Part shown: in pieces, positions 29,756 through 38,439 of the stretch
Position numbering within the stretch: position 1 is the first letter of the stretch
Layout of the letters: each line of letters opens with the position of its first letter
Origin: Elstera cyanobacteriorum
GTDB lineage: Bacteria; Pseudomonadota; Alphaproteobacteria; Elsterales; Elsteraceae
NCBI RefSeq assembly: GCF_002251735.1
Contig: NZ_NOXS01000032.1
Coordinates: 310,001 to 374,000, forward strand
DNA: 64,000 bases
Direction of reading: 5' to 3'
Program-made: the position numbers and the translations under genes
The notes under the pieces: generated by a model
Database searches by the model: none
Seen by the model: the letters and a program-made list of their open reading frames with translations, nothing else
Told to the model about the DNA's origin: nothing

Positions 29756-30538
29756 ATGCGCGTCCCGCCCGCGTCCCTGCTAAAGATCGCCGCCAAATGG
29801 AGCGCGATTTACGGTCTGGTCAGCCTTGTCACCCTCATTGTCATGCTGTGGACCGACCCGGCGATGGCGCAAGCCCTAACGCTCGACCTCGGCGACGGCG
29901 GCGGCAGCACCACGGGCCGCATCATTCAGACCCTGGCGGTGATGACGGTCATCAGCCTCGCCCCGTCGATTCTGATGATGGTCACCTCCTTCACCCGCAT
30001 TGTGATTGTTTTGTCGCTGCTGCGAAACGCCCTCGGCGTGCCGCAGTCGCCGCCGAATTCCGTCATGGTGGCGCTGGCCGTGTTTCTGACCGGCTTCATC
30101 ATGCAACCGACGCTGGAGCAGGCGTACAATCAGGGGCTACGCCCGCTGATCGCCGAGGAAATTACCGAAACCCAGGCACTCGACCGGACCATCGAACCGC
30201 TTCATGGGTTCATGATCCGCCATGTGCGCGAAAAAGACCTGCGGTTGTTTTTCGACCTCGCCCGCGTCGAACCGCCCGCCGCCGCCGCGCAAACGCCACT
30301 GCGCGTGCTAATTCCGGCCTTTATGATCAGCGAGTTGCGCCGCGCCTTTGAAATCGGCTTCCTGCTGTTCATCCCCTTCCTGGTCATCGACATGGTCGTT
30401 GCCTCCATCCTGATGGCGATGGGGATGATGATGCTGCCGCCGGTGATCATCTCGCTGCCATTCAAGCTGATCTTCTTCGTGCTGGTCGACGGCTGGTATC
30501 TGGTCGCAGGCAGCCTCGTGCGAAGTTTCAACGAGTGA
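29756..30538 (+). CDS. fliP: Flagellar export gate protein FliP
   Basis: The 260-residue protein has an N-terminal signal-like helix, then the conserved FliP core: LMMVTSFTRIVIVLSLLRNA, a long mid-section ending in LIPAFMISELRRAFEIGFLL, and MGMMMLPPVIISLPFKLIFF near the end. It forms the pore of the export gate with FliQ and FliR, which are encoded on the other strand about 3 kb away. It is the last gene of the plus-strand run; two small hairpins follow. Confidence 0.95.
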   Translation: MRVPPASLLKIAAKWSAIYGLVSLVTLIVMLWTDPAMAQALTLDLGDGGGSTTGRIIQTLAVMTVISLAPSILMMVTSFTRIVIVLSLLRNALGVPQSPPNSVMVALAVFLTGFIMQPTLEQAYNQGLRPLIAEEITETQALDRTIEPLHGFMIRHVREKDLRLFFDLARVEPPAAAAQTPLRVLIPAFMISELRRAFEIGFLLFIPFLVIDMVVASILMAMGMMMLPPVIISLPFKLIFFVLVDGWYLVAGSLVRSFNE

Positions 30539-30544
30539 GGCTGC

Positions 30545-30583
30545 GGGGCGCTGCCCCTATATTGCCTCGGGGACAATTCCCCG
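30545..30583 (+). terminator. Paired hairpins after fliP
   Basis: GGGGC (30545-30549) pairs with GCCCC (30553-30557), and CGGGGA (30568-30573) pairs with TCCCCG (30578-30583). No T-run follows. They may mark the 3' end of the fliO-fliP message. Confidence 0.4.
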
Positions 30584-30652
30584 CTGGACAGGTGGAACTT
30601 AGGGCGCTTGGGTTAAGGGCGTTATCTATCGTGTCGCCATCCGAGGCCGATC

Positions 30653-31540
30653 ATGCCCTTCGCCCATTCCGCCCTCGCCCTATTCGTTGCTGCCGTCTGG
30701 GGGTTTAACTTCGTCGCCATCAAGGTTGGCCTGAATGGCATGCCGCCGCTGTTTTTCTGCGGCGTGCGTTTTGCCATTGCCGCCCTGCCGCTGCTGTTTC
30801 TGCGTGGCGGGCCGCCGGTGGCGTGGCGCTATGTGATCGGTATCGGCGTTGCCCTCGGCGTCGTGAAATTCGGTCTGCTGTTCACCGCCATTAAGATTGG
30901 GATGGGCGCCGGTCTCGCGTCGCTGCTGATGCAAAGCCAAGTGTTCTTTACCATCCTGGCGGCAGCCTTCCTGCTGGGCGAGAAGGTGAAGCCGGTGGCG
31001 CTGCTGGGCATGCTGATCTCGGCGGGTGGTCTTGCCGTCCTGGCGATGGATTTGCCGCTCGGCACCAGCCTGATCGGCTTCGGCATGGTCATTCTGGCCG
31101 CAATGTGCTGGGCCGTGTCGAATATCCTGACCAAACAATCGGGCAGCCAAGATGCTTTCCGACTGATTTCCTGGGTCAGCCTCGTGCCGCCGCTGCCGCT
31201 GCTCGTCTTATCCTATTTCATCGAAGGGCCGCAGGCGATCAGCGCCGCCGTGACGGAGGCAACGCCGCTGACCGTCGGCGCGTTGCTCTATGTCGCCGGG
31301 CCGTCCACGATCCTGGCCTTTGCGGTATGGAGCTGGCTGCTGCAGAAATATTCCGCCGCCAAGGTCACGCCCTTTGCCCTAGCCGTGCCGATCTTCGGCC
31401 TACTGTCGGGCGCCGCCTTCTTGGGCGAGCATCTCGACGCGATGACCCTCGCCGCCTGCGCGCTGGTCTTCGCCGGGTTGGCGCTGACGATCCTGTCGCC
31501 GAACCTCAAGCTGGGACGACAGCCCCATCCCGCAGCGTAA
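30653..31540 (+). CDS. EamA-family (DMT) exporter
   Basis: The 295-residue protein is made of two EamA repeats with about ten membrane helices. Its start ([20 protein letters not shown]) and [20 protein letters not shown] resemble the EamA/YdcZ cysteine and amino-acid exporters. The substrate is inferred only from the family. The gene is monocistronic and its 3' end overlaps the convergent lolD by 35 bases. Confidence 0.88.
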   Translation: MPFAHSALALFVAAVWGFNFVAIKVGLNGMPPLFFCGVRFAIAALPLLFLRGGPPVAWRYVIGIGVALGVVKFGLLFTAIKIGMGAGLASLLMQSQVFFTILAAAFLLGEKVKPVALLGMLISAGGLAVLAMDLPLGTSLIGFGMVILAAMCWAVSNILTKQSGSQDAFRLISWVSLVPPLPLLVLSYFIEGPQAISAAVTEATPLTVGALLYVAGPSTILAFAVWSWLLQKYSAAKVTPFALAVPIFGLLSGAAFLGEHLDAMTLAACALVFAGLALTILSPNLKLGRQPHPAA

Positions 31541-32174
31541 CCACCCGGTCCATCCGCCGCGCCAGATCGAGATTGTGGGTCGCGATCAGCGCGGCAAGGC
31601 CGGTGGTACGCACGAGGCGCAAGAGTTCGGCGAAAACCCCTTCCGCCGTACCGGGGTCGAGATTGCCAGTCGGCTCGTCGGCCAGCAGCAGCTTTGGCTG
31701 ATTGGCGATGGCGCGGACGATGGCGACGCGCTGCTGCTCCCCGCCCGACAGCTTGCCGGGGCGATGGTGCAGCCGCTCCTTCAGACCAACGATCGACAGA
31801 AGCTCCGTCGCCCGCGCCGCCGCCGCCTTCCGCCCGACGCCGCCAATCATCTGCGGCAGCACGACATTTTCCAGCGCCGAAAACTCTGGCAGCAGTTGGT
31901 GGAACTGATAGACGAAGCCGATGGTGCGGCGGCGCAGCTCCGTCCGCCCAGCGTCGTTCAGCTTGGCGCTCGCCTGCCCGTCGATTTCAATTTCCCCGGC
32001 GGTCGGGCTATCCAGCAGCCCCGCCATATGCAGCAGGGTCGATTTCCCGGCGCCGGAGGGGGCGATCAGCCCAACCATTTCCCCGGCATTCAGGGTGAAA
32101 TCGACGCCCTTCAGGACGGTCAGCGCGCCATAGGAACGCTCGACCCCGCGTAGGACGAGAACCGGCTTACTCAT
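31506..32174 (-). CDS. lolD: Lipoprotein-releasing ABC transporter ATPase LolD
   Basis: The 222-residue ATPase has Walker A APSGAGKS, signature LSGGEQQR and Walker [13 protein letters not shown]. The typical LolD ending [19 protein letters not shown] is present. It powers release of outer-membrane lipoproteins from the inner membrane. Its start overlaps the lolC/E stop by 8 bases, and its 3' end overlaps the convergent eamA-like gene. Confidence 0.92.
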   Translation of the reverse strand: MSKPVLVLRGVERSYGALTVLKGVDFTLNAGEMVGLIAPSGAGKSTLLHMAGLLDSPTAGEIEIDGQASAKLNDAGRTELRRRTIGFVYQFHQLLPEFSALENVVLPQMIGGVGRKAAAARATELLSIVGLKERLHHRPGKLSGGEQQRVAIVRAIANQPKLLLADEPTGNLDPGTAEGVFAELLRLVRTTGLAALIATHNLDLARRMDRVVTLRDGAVVPA

Positions 32175-33411
32175 AGCGCAACGCCTCCACCGGGTTCAGC
32201 CGGGCCGCGCGCAGCGCCGGATAGATCGTCGCCAGCAAACTCAGACTGAAGGCCATAACCACGACTTGCAGCACCTCCGCTGGGTCCATCTTGGCGGGCA
32301 GGCGCGAGAGGAAATAGATTTCCGCCTGGAAAAGCTGTGTGCCGGTCAGGTTTTGCAGGAACTGGCGGATGCTTTCGATATTCTCGCAGAACAGCACGCC
32401 AATCAGCAGCCCTGCCGCCGTGCCAATAATGCCGATGCTGGCGCCCGACAGTAGGAAGATGCGCAGGATCATCCCGCGCGTCGCCCCCATCGTCCGCAGC
32501 ACGGCGATGTCGCGGCCCTTATCCTTCACCATCATGATCATCGAGGAAATGATGTTGAAGGCCGCCACCAGGATGATCAACGTCAGGATCAGAAACATCA
32601 CATTGCGTTCGACCTGGATCGCATTGAAAAAGCTGGAATTTGCCTGCTGCCAATCCACCGCCCGCACCCCCGGCGGCACGAGGCCGGAGAGCAAATAGGT
32701 CATGGTCGCCGCCCGGTTCGGATCGGTCAGCATAATCTCGATGCCCGATACCGCCTGCGGCAGCCGGAAGAACACCTGCGCGGCGCTCAGCGGCGCATAA
32801 ACATAGGTGTTATCATACTCGTACATGCCGACTTCAAACACACCCGCCACCCGGTAGGTCTTGATACGCGGCACGGAACCAAAAGCGGTGCTTTCCCCAC
32901 GCGGGCTGAGAACCGTAATCGGATCGCCGAGGCGCAGCCCCAGGCGATAGGCCATGCGGCTGCCGATCAGCACCCCATCCTCGCCCATCTCATCGATACT
33001 GCCCTGGCGCACCGCATCGGCGATCAGGCGGCGGGCGCGCAGATCGTCGGTGCTCATGCCGCGCACCAGGGCCCCGCCCGCTACACCATTGGCGCTGACC
33101 ATCACCTGGCCCTCGACCATCGGCGCGGCAAAGACTACCCCGTCCATTCCGCGCAACCGCGCGACCAGCTTATCGGCGTCGGGAATAGCCTGCCCCGCCG
33201 GGGCGCTGATGGTGATGTGGCCATTCAGCCCCAAAATCCGCCCCAGAAGTTCCGCCCGGAAACCGTTCATCACCGCCATAACGATAATCAGCGTCGCCAC
33301 GCCCAGCGCGATGCCGAGCAGCGAGAACCACGCGATGACGGAAATAAACCCTTCCTGCCGCCGGGCCCGGAGGTAGCGAAAGGCGACAAGCCGTTCAAAC
33401 GCCGAGAACAT
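32167..33411 (-). CDS. Lipoprotein-releasing ABC transporter permease LolC/LolE
   Basis: The 414-residue permease has a first membrane helix after [20 protein letters not shown], a large periplasmic domain (about 45-260), and three C-terminal helices, as in MacB/LolC/E. One lolC/E gene paired with lolD is the usual alphaproteobacterial arrangement, probably acting as a homodimer. It is followed by lolD with an 8-base overlap and lies downstream of proS. Confidence 0.9.
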   Translation of the reverse strand: MFSAFERLVAFRYLRARRQEGFISVIAWFSLLGIALGVATLIIVMAVMNGFRAELLGRILGLNGHITISAPAGQAIPDADKLVARLRGMDGVVFAAPMVEGQVMVSANGVAGGALVRGMSTDDLRARRLIADAVRQGSIDEMGEDGVLIGSRMAYRLGLRLGDPITVLSPRGESTAFGSVPRIKTYRVAGVFEVGMYEYDNTYVYAPLSAAQVFFRLPQAVSGIEIMLTDPNRAATMTYLLSGLVPPGVRAVDWQQANSSFFNAIQVERNVMFLILTLIILVAAFNIISSMIMMVKDKGRDIAVLRTMGATRGMILRIFLLSGASIGIIGTAAGLLIGVLFCENIESIRQFLQNLTGTQLFQAEIYFLSRLPAKMDPAEVLQVVVMAFSLSLLATIYPALRAARLNPVEALRYE

Positions 33412-33529
33412 TTATTCCGCCCCGCTGTCTACAAATCGATCAAGGGATCGCCCCCTATGCCCCTTACGCATCCCGTTCGACGGCCCTGTCTTTGCAAGCA
33501 AATTCAGGCATTTCTATGAAGGTGGGAGC

Positions 33530-33551
33530 GCCAAGGGGGAGACCCCTTGGC
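33530..33551 (-). terminator. Hairpin between proS and lolC/E
   Basis: GCCAAGGGG (33530-33538) and CCCCTTGGC (33543-33551) form a 9-base stem with a GAGA loop. No T-run follows on the minus strand, so it may be a stabiliser or a weak terminator of proS. Confidence 0.45.
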
Positions 33552-33583
33552 TTGGGTTCAGCGGCAAGCCCCTGATAAATCGC

Positions 33584-34897
33584 TTATGCCCCCACCCGCG
33601 CTAAAGCGTCGGTGACGGAGAGTTCGTCGCGCTGGCCGGTGCGGCGGTTCTTCACTTCGACGACGCCTTTTTCCAGCCCGCGCGGGCCGATGATGATCTG
33701 CCAGGGCAGACCGATCAGATCGAGGTCGGCGAATTTCACGCCCGCCCGTTCGTCGCGGTCGTCGTACAGTACGTCGATCCCCTTGGCGGTCAGCGCCGCA
33801 TAGATTTCCTGCGCCTTCGCGTCCGACGCGGCATCGCCCGCTTTCATAGTGATGATGCCGACGTGATAGGGGGCAACCGCTTCCGGCCAAATAATCCCGG
33901 CCTCATCATGGCTGGCTTCGATAATCGCCCCCAGCAGGCGCGAGACGCCCACCCCGTAAGACCCCATATGCATCGGGGTCGTGGAGCCATCGGCCAGGGT
34001 GATGGTGGCATTCATCGGTTTTGAATATTTTTCGCCGAAGTAGAAGATATGTCCCACTTCGATACCGCGTGCCGAATGCAGCCGGTCCGCCGGGATCGGC
34101 ACGGCGTTGGGATCGTGCTTTTCTTCGGTCGCGGCATAGAAACCGGTCGCCCAATCGACGAAGGATTGCAGTTCTTCCGCGCTCTTGGGTGCCTTATCCA
34201 GCACGTCGAGGTCGAGCCAATCCTTATCGCAGAACACCTGGCTTTCGCCGGTCTCGGCCAGAATGATAAACTCGTGCGACAGGTCGCCGCCGATCGGGCC
34301 GGTATCGGCCTTCATCGGAATGGCCTTCAGCCCCAAGCGGGCATAGGTGCGCAGATAGGCCAAGAACTGTTTATTATAGCTGACGCGGGCGGAGGCTTCG
34401 TCGAGATCGAAGGAATAAGCATCCTTCATCAAAAACTCGCGGCCCCGCATCACGCCAAAGCGCGGGCGCACCTCGTCGCGGAACTTCCACTGAATATGAT
34501 AGAGATTAAGCGGTAACTGCTTGTAGGACTTAACAAAGGTGCGGACGATATCCGTCAGCATTTCTTCGTTCGTGGGTCCGTACAGCAACTCGCGCTCGTG
34601 CCGGTCGGTAATGCGCAGCATTTCCTTACCGTAATCATCATACCGGCCGCTTTCGCGCCACAGGTCCGCCGATTGAATGGTCGGCATCAGCAGTTCGACC
34701 ACGCCCGCGCGGTTTTGCTCCTCCCGCACAATGGCTTCCACCTTGCGCAGCACGCGCAGGCCCAGCGGCAGCCAGGTGTAAATCCCGGCGCTCTGCTGGC
34801 GGATCATCCCGGCGCGCAGCATCAACCGATGCGAGGCGATCTGCGCTTCGGCGGGGTTTTCTTTCAGGGTGGGCAGGAAAAACTGGGACAGGCGCAT
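33584..34897 (-). CDS. proS: Prolyl-tRNA synthetase (short alphaproteobacterial type)
   Basis: The 437-residue class II synthetase has motif 2 [32 protein letters not shown] and the C-terminal anticodon-binding domain. The editing insertion found in the longer E. coli-type enzyme is missing, which gives the short length usual for alphaproteobacteria. The start is the ATG at 34897, where [18 protein letters not shown] matches the family; the frame stays open to a TTG at 34909. Confidence 0.95.
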   Translation of the reverse strand: MRLSQFFLPTLKENPAEAQIASHRLMLRAGMIRQQSAGIYTWLPLGLRVLRKVEAIVREEQNRAGVVELLMPTIQSADLWRESGRYDDYGKEMLRITDRHERELLYGPTNEEMLTDIVRTFVKSYKQLPLNLYHIQWKFRDEVRPRFGVMRGREFLMKDAYSFDLDEASARVSYNKQFLAYLRTYARLGLKAIPMKADTGPIGGDLSHEFIILAETGESQVFCDKDWLDLDVLDKAPKSAEELQSFVDWATGFYAATEEKHDPNAVPIPADRLHSARGIEVGHIFYFGEKYSKPMNATITLADGSTTPMHMGSYGVGVSRLLGAIIEASHDEAGIIWPEAVAPYHVGIITMKAGDAASDAKAQEIYAALTAKGIDVLYDDRDERAGVKFADLDLIGLPWQIIIGPRGLEKGVVEVKNRRTGQRDELSVTDALARVGA

Positions 34898-34989
34898 GAA
34901 ACGTCTCAATGCTTATAGGAATGGCCGGGCGCGACTTTAGGCGGCGCAGACAGGCTTGTCCACGCCGAAGCCGCCGTGAAAAATCAGGA

Positions 34990-35490
34990 TTAGCGGTAGC
35001 CCGCCGCGCGGCAGCGTTCGATTAACTCGTCATTGCCGCCGCTCAGCGGGCGACCGTTGAGCAGGCTGGAGCCATCGGGCGCTATCTGGACCGTGCCGAG
35101 CGTCGTCTCCCCCTGCAGCGGCCCCCGCAGACGCCCGCCATAGGCATTGGGATCGACATAGAGCCGGGTGGACGGACTCAGTCCCCCGGCCAGCCCGCCG
35201 CCAAACAGCGATCCGCCCGGCAGATCAGCCCCGGCGACGCTGCCGCCAGAGGCGGTAACCCCCGGCTGGTAATCCGGCGACTCCGACGGCGACAATGTCG
35301 CCAAAGCCTGACGGCAGATTTCCGGGTCCGGGGCAGCGAGCAGGCTTGGACTGGTGCCACCAATATTCATTTGAAACCGGGGTGCCTGGGCCGAAACACC
35401 GCCTGCCCCAGCGCCGACCGCCAAAGCCAGAAGGGTTGTCGCCAAAAACGCCGGTAAGCGCCTATTTTCTGAGCGTTTTTTCATCGTCAT
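34990..35490 (-). CDS. Hypothetical secreted Gly-rich protein
   Basis: About 166 residues. A signal peptide (basic MTMKKRSENRR, then LPAFLATTLLALAVGAGAG and SAQA) is followed by a Gly- and Ser-rich mature part with only two Cys residues: one in PEICRQALATL near its start, and one in the last segment IERCRAAGYR. The two could form a disulfide in the periplasm. No family was recognised. The in-frame ATG at 35484 is an equal candidate start; a longer reading to 35568 would place extra residues in front of the signal peptide. Confidence 0.6.
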   Translation of the reverse strand: MTMKKRSENRRLPAFLATTLLALAVGAGAGGVSAQAPRFQMNIGGTSPSLLAAPDPEICRQALATLSPSESPDYQPGVTASGGSVAGADLPGGSLFGGGLAGGLSPSTRLYVDPNAYGGRLRGPLQGETTLGTVQIAPDGSSLLNGRPLSGGNDELIERCRAAGYR

Positions 35491-35684
35491 AGTGTAGCAG
35501 ATTCCAGAAAAGAACCCCAGACGGTAAAATCTACCCGGCATAGGCTTTGTAACCGACTGGTTCATCATCTCTTTTTGCCCCGGACTCCGAATTAGGATTC
35601 CTATATTGCCAGAGCTTACACAAGCATCACATTTTGACGAAAAAATGGGTGACAGAGCGAATGTTGCGTGCGTATACTCCCTTC
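35491..35684. other. Non-coding stretch ahead of the small-RNA locus
   Basis: No convincing gene was seen. Together with the candidate RNA region and the stretch up to 35991 it makes a 500-base gap between the secreted protein and the phosphotransferase gene. It contains the likely plus-strand promoter elements GTGACA (35649-35654) and TATACT (35673-35678), spaced by 18 bases. Confidence 0.5.
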
Positions 35685-35691
35685 AACAAAT

Positions 35692-35778
35692 AAAAAGACT
35701 GCGCGACAAAGGCCGCGCAGCCCGAGTTTAGGGAGGAATCGCCACCAGGCGGAGACAAACAGCATAAGCTGTTGTCAT
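35692..35778 (-). ncRNA. Candidate small RNA with CCUCCC motif, minus-strand reading
   Basis: On the minus strand TTGCCT (35808-35813) and TATTTT (35785-35790) are spaced by 17 bases. About 87 bases follow, with three hairpins: AACAGC/GCTGTT, CGCC/GGCG, and the terminal CTGCGCG/CGCGCAG (35699-35720) followed by TCTTTTT. A CCTCCC stretch lies unpaired before the terminator and could pair with ribosome-binding sites, as in the anti-Shine-Dalgarno loops of known alphaproteobacterial small RNAs. No known family was identified. Confidence 0.35.
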
Positions 35779-35808
35779 AAGAAAAAAATACATTCTGCAG
35801 TGCAGCAA

Positions 35809-35842
35809 GGCAAGAGCTTTTTATAGTTCTTGCCAATTTTTT
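35809..35842 (+). terminator. Rho-independent terminator, plus strand
   Basis: GGCAAGA and TCTTGCC pair over a 12-base loop and are followed by AATTTTTT. No protein gene on the plus strand ends near here, so it points to a non-coding transcript upstream. Confidence 0.6.
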
Positions 35843-35991
35843 CGTCTTTTTTCAGGGGCTTGGCTCCAAATTAGGCGATTCGATTATTTTTTGATCACCC
35901 AGCGCCCATCGGGCGGGCAACCCCGGTTTGACGCGCCCCTATGCCCCGCCGACTGCTTGCCGTTCCCCTGGGTTTCCGGCAGGCTGCGGCC

Positions 35992-36843
35992 ATGCCAGTA
36001 TCGAGACTATCCCCCGCCGATCAGGCGGCTGTCATTGCGATAACCGGCCCGTGGGACGAGCTACGGGCGAATACGGATGGCACCGCCGCCGATGTCCTGC
36101 ACATCAATGGGACTTGGGTCTTGCGCCAAGCGCGCCAGGATGCCGCCGCCTTCGACCGGGAAACCGCCTTGCTGACGCGGTTAGCCGCGCGTCTGCCGCC
36201 CGCCCTCGCCGCCTTGTTACCGGTTCCCAAAGTCAGCGGCCCCGGTTGGCACCTCTGCCGTCACCTGCCGGGCGTGCCGAGCAGTCGGCAGAGCCTCGCC
36301 GCCCTCTCTCCCCAAGCGCGAGGACGGTTTTTCAATGGTTTCAGCACCCTTTTGGCTGGCGTTCATACGTCGCCAGAGGGGGATTATGCCGCCGCCACCC
36401 CCCATTCCCCCGACCAATGGGCCGCCGTTCGGGCGGAAGCGGAAGCGCGGCTCTTCCCGCTCCTATCCCCCGCGCTCGCCGCCGATCTGCGCGCGGCGCT
36501 GGCGGAGATTGGCGCCAGTCCCTTAGCGATGAATGGCCCGGCCCTGATTCATGATGATTTGCACCCGGCCCATATTCTGCACGATCCGGCCACGGGGGCG
36601 CTCACCGGGCTTCTCGACTTCGGGCGCAGCGGGCGCGGCGATGCCGCCGTTGATCTGGCAGGGCTACTCTATAACTGGGGGCAGGCAACCCTGCGTGCGC
36701 TCGACTATCCCGGTCTTGCCGACCTTTTGCCGCGCGCCCGCCGCCTCGCCCGGACCTATGAACTGCAATGGGCCCTCGAAGGGCTGCGGCACAACGATCC
36801 GCGCTGGTTTCTCTATGCCTTAGGCGCGGCGAAAGACTTCTGA
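35992..36843 (+). CDS. Aminoglycoside-phosphotransferase-family (APH/choline-kinase fold) protein
   Basis: About 283 residues with the kinase-like catalytic loop LIHDDLHPAHIL (the HxDxxxxN position holds His-Ile in place of the usual Asn) and a metal-binding LLDFGRSGRGD. A second feature is a family-like opening with GPWDELRANTDGTAADV. Such proteins phosphorylate small hydroxyl substrates; resistance to antibiotics should not be assumed. The ATG at 35992 fits the start of the fold (LSPADQAAVIAI); an upstream ATG at 35941 would add 17 residues. The Asn replacement makes activity uncertain. Confidence 0.75.
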   Translation: MPVSRLSPADQAAVIAITGPWDELRANTDGTAADVLHINGTWVLRQARQDAAAFDRETALLTRLAARLPPALAALLPVPKVSGPGWHLCRHLPGVPSSRQSLAALSPQARGRFFNGFSTLLAGVHTSPEGDYAAATPHSPDQWAAVRAEAEARLFPLLSPALAADLRAALAEIGASPLAMNGPALIHDDLHPAHILHDPATGALTGLLDFGRSGRGDAAVDLAGLLYNWGQATLRALDYPGLADLLPRARRLARTYELQWALEGLRHNDPRWFLYALGAAKDF

Positions 36844-36890
36844 CGCGCAAGGCTGGTATTTGCCGCAAGGGCGCGATAAACTCCTAACAA

Positions 36891-37259
36891 ATGGTTAGAA
36901 AAACGCCCCGCCCGCCCGAAGAAGCCCGCGCCATCGCCCGGGCCCTCCGCAAGCGTTTCATCACCCCGGAAGTCGAAGCCAAGGCGCAGGAAACCCTGAA
37001 ACGCCTGAACATCGATCCGGCCCTGCTGCTCGGCGGCAAACCTAAACCGGTAGAAACCGCACCGGTCAAGGAACCGTCGAAAATGGCGATGTTCTGGGGA
37101 CGCGGCAAAAAAGAAACCACGACGGCCGCAGTGCGCGAGCGCGAGGGGATTGTTCTGCCCGAAAGCGATAAGCCGTTCACCGAGGAAGAAAAGCGCAAGG
37201 CCCAGGCGGTTCTGGCGATTTTCAAGGAACGCTATGGTACGCCGGACAAGACAAATTAA
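36891..37259 (+). CDS. Hypothetical charged protein, parent of a downstream partial copy
   Basis: The 122-residue protein was not recognised. It is rich in Lys, Arg, Glu and Pro with two predicted helices (about 9-45 and 95-115) joined by a Pro-rich linker, and has no signal peptide. Its C-terminal half, from FWGRGKKETTT to the end, has a diverged second copy at 38138-38309 (about 46 of 55 residues the same). It marks the left side of a tandem duplication that also involves the ratA-like gene. No clear ribosome site is seen. Confidence 0.6.
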   Translation: MVRKTPRPPEEARAIARALRKRFITPEVEAKAQETLKRLNIDPALLLGGKPKPVETAPVKEPSKMAMFWGRGKKETTTAAVREREGIVLPESDKPFTEEEKRKAQAVLAIFKERYGTPDKTN

Positions 37260-37297
37260 ATAAGTCTCATGGAATAGATAATTCAGCGCCATTTTGA

Positions 37298-37310
37298 CTA
37301 ATTCAATTAG
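37298..37310. promoter_or_regulatory. Short palindrome ahead of the acetyltransferase gene
   Basis: CTAATTCAATTAG is a perfect inverted repeat around one central base. It overlaps a TTGACT that could be a -35 element at 37294-37299. It lies about 75 bases before the acetyltransferase start and could be an operator. Confidence 0.25.
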
Positions 37311-37382
37311 ACACTCTTGAGCGGGTCTTCTTTACCAAGGGAGACTCGTTCCAGCAAATCTCCCAAACAAAGAACTACTAAA

Positions 37383-37946
37383 ATGACTAACAAGAATGAT
37401 TTTATTCCAGATACGAGATCGGGATCAATGCTGAGTCGTGAGTTTTCAGTTGGTCGCCTCAGACGGCTTAAAAAGTCTGATCTCGAGCAATTCCAACTTT
37501 ACAGAAACGATCCGGTTGTTGGTAGGTTTCAAGGCTGGGAACCTATGCCATCAGATAAAGCACTGGATTTTCTGAATGAAATGGAGTTATGCCCTCTATT
37601 TCAAAATGGCACTTGGACACAGATTGGGATTTCAAACCTTGAGACTGATTCTTTGATTGGTGATATAGGTATCTACATTTCAGATGACTCTTTGAGCGCT
37701 GAGATTGGATTTACGTTATCTTCCGAAAATCAAGGAAAAGGAATTGCTTACGCAGCCGTCCAAGAAGCGATAAAATTTTTGCTTGAGACTACGTCGATCG
37801 AGAAAATTACCGCAATTACGGATAGCAGAAACATAAAAAGCACTTCCCTCCTAAATCGCCTAGGTTTCAAATTCAAATTTTCGAAGGAAGTAGAGTTTCG
37901 AGGCGAATTTTGTCTGGAATATAATTTCGAACTTTTAAAAATTTAA
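37383..37946 (+). CDS. GNAT-family N-acetyltransferase (AT-rich, likely transferred)
   Basis: The 187-residue protein has the RimJ/RimL-like GNAT layout: RLKKSDLEQFQLYRNDPVV near the start, the EIGFTLSSENQGKGIAYAA acetyl-CoA loop (Q/R-x-x-G-x-A pattern in NQGKGIA), and TDSRNIKSTSLLNRLGF near the end. The substrate may be an amine or a protein N-terminus. The ATG at 37383 was chosen because the longer reading from 37317 adds a run that does not match the family. Base use is markedly AT-rich compared with both sides, which suggests horizontal transfer. Confidence 0.8.
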   Translation: MTNKNDFIPDTRSGSMLSREFSVGRLRRLKKSDLEQFQLYRNDPVVGRFQGWEPMPSDKALDFLNEMELCPLFQNGTWTQIGISNLETDSLIGDIGIYISDDSLSAEIGFTLSSENQGKGIAYAAVQEAIKFLLETTSIEKITAITDSRNIKSTSLLNRLGFKFKFSKEVEFRGEFCLEYNFELLKI

Positions 37947-38055
37947 ATAAAGACCTACTATTTTTACGAAAACGACATGGAATTCATCAGAAAACCTTAA
38001 TTCTGAACCTTCAAATGTAACCCCCCATTTCTATACTTCGATCTCAAGATAAGCC

Positions 38056-38137
38056 TAGCCATACAGCGCCCGCGCCCAGCCCTCGAAGGCTGCCACCATG
38101 TGTCTCAAGGCTTTGTTAAACAAAGTTTCGATGATCT
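38056..38137 (-). pseudogene. 3' fragment of the ratA/coq10-like gene
   Basis: The minus strand codes for about 26 residues ending in MVAAFEGWARALYG and a stop. They match the last residues of the complete gene at 40116-40556 at about 21 of 26 positions. The 5' part of the gene is missing. It marks the right end of the first unit of a tandem duplication. Confidence 0.8.
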
Positions 38138-38309
38138 GATGTTCTGGGAACTCGGCAAAAAAGAAACGACAACGCCTGCCGTGCGCGAACGCGAAGGGAT
38201 CATTCTGCCCGAAAGTGATGAGCCGTTCACCGAAGAAGAAAAGGGCAAGGCCCAGGCCGTGCTAGCGATTTTCAGGGAACGCTATGGCACGCCGGAGAAG
38301 CCGAATTGA
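38138..38309 (+). pseudogene. 3' fragment of the hypothetical gene at 36891-37259
   Basis: The plus strand codes for FWELGKKETTTPAVREREG and continues to YGTPEKPN and a stop, a diverged copy of the C-terminal half of the protein at 36891-37259. It joins the ratA-like fragment without a gap, within GATGATCTGATGTTCTGGGA, so this is the recombination join. A reading of 69 residues from a GTG at 38100 crosses the join, but it has no ribosome site and is probably not made. Confidence 0.75.
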
Positions 38310-38439
38310 GGCATCTGCCTCAATGTGCTCAATTTTAAGTCCGTATTTTTAAAAAGCTTATGAATTTTAGATAGCATTCGCCTGATTAGGATACCTATGG
38401 CATGATCGGAAGCGCACTCATGCCGTGGGAGGAAGCTTT

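Larger units (their letters stand above)
35685..35842 (+). ncRNA. Candidate small RNA, plus-strand reading
   Basis: A promoter-like GTGACA-N18-TATACT (35649-35678) precedes about 158 bases with no credible ORF. The stretch ends in the hairpin GGCAAGA/TCTTGCC (35809-35815, 35828-35834) and a T-run at 35837-35842. Internal hairpins lie at 35699-35720 and around AACAGC/GCTGTT. A transcript from the opposite strand is equally possible, so only one or both may exist. Confidence 0.35.

Noticed and set aside
35627-35836. A 69-codon minus-strand frame across the small-RNA locus
   Set aside because: It spans a terminator hairpin and promoter-like elements, has an unusual Ser/Cys-rich composition, and has no ribosome site; the region fits RNA structure better.
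35685-35842. 6S RNA
   Set aside because: The length would fit, but the 5' half folds into a strong local hairpin and the two ends do not form the long irregular helix with a central bubble.
38100-38309. A 69-codon plus-strand gene across the duplication join
   Set aside because: Its first dozen codons are the reverse reading of the ratA fragment and no ribosome site precedes the GTG; it is better explained as a gene fragment.
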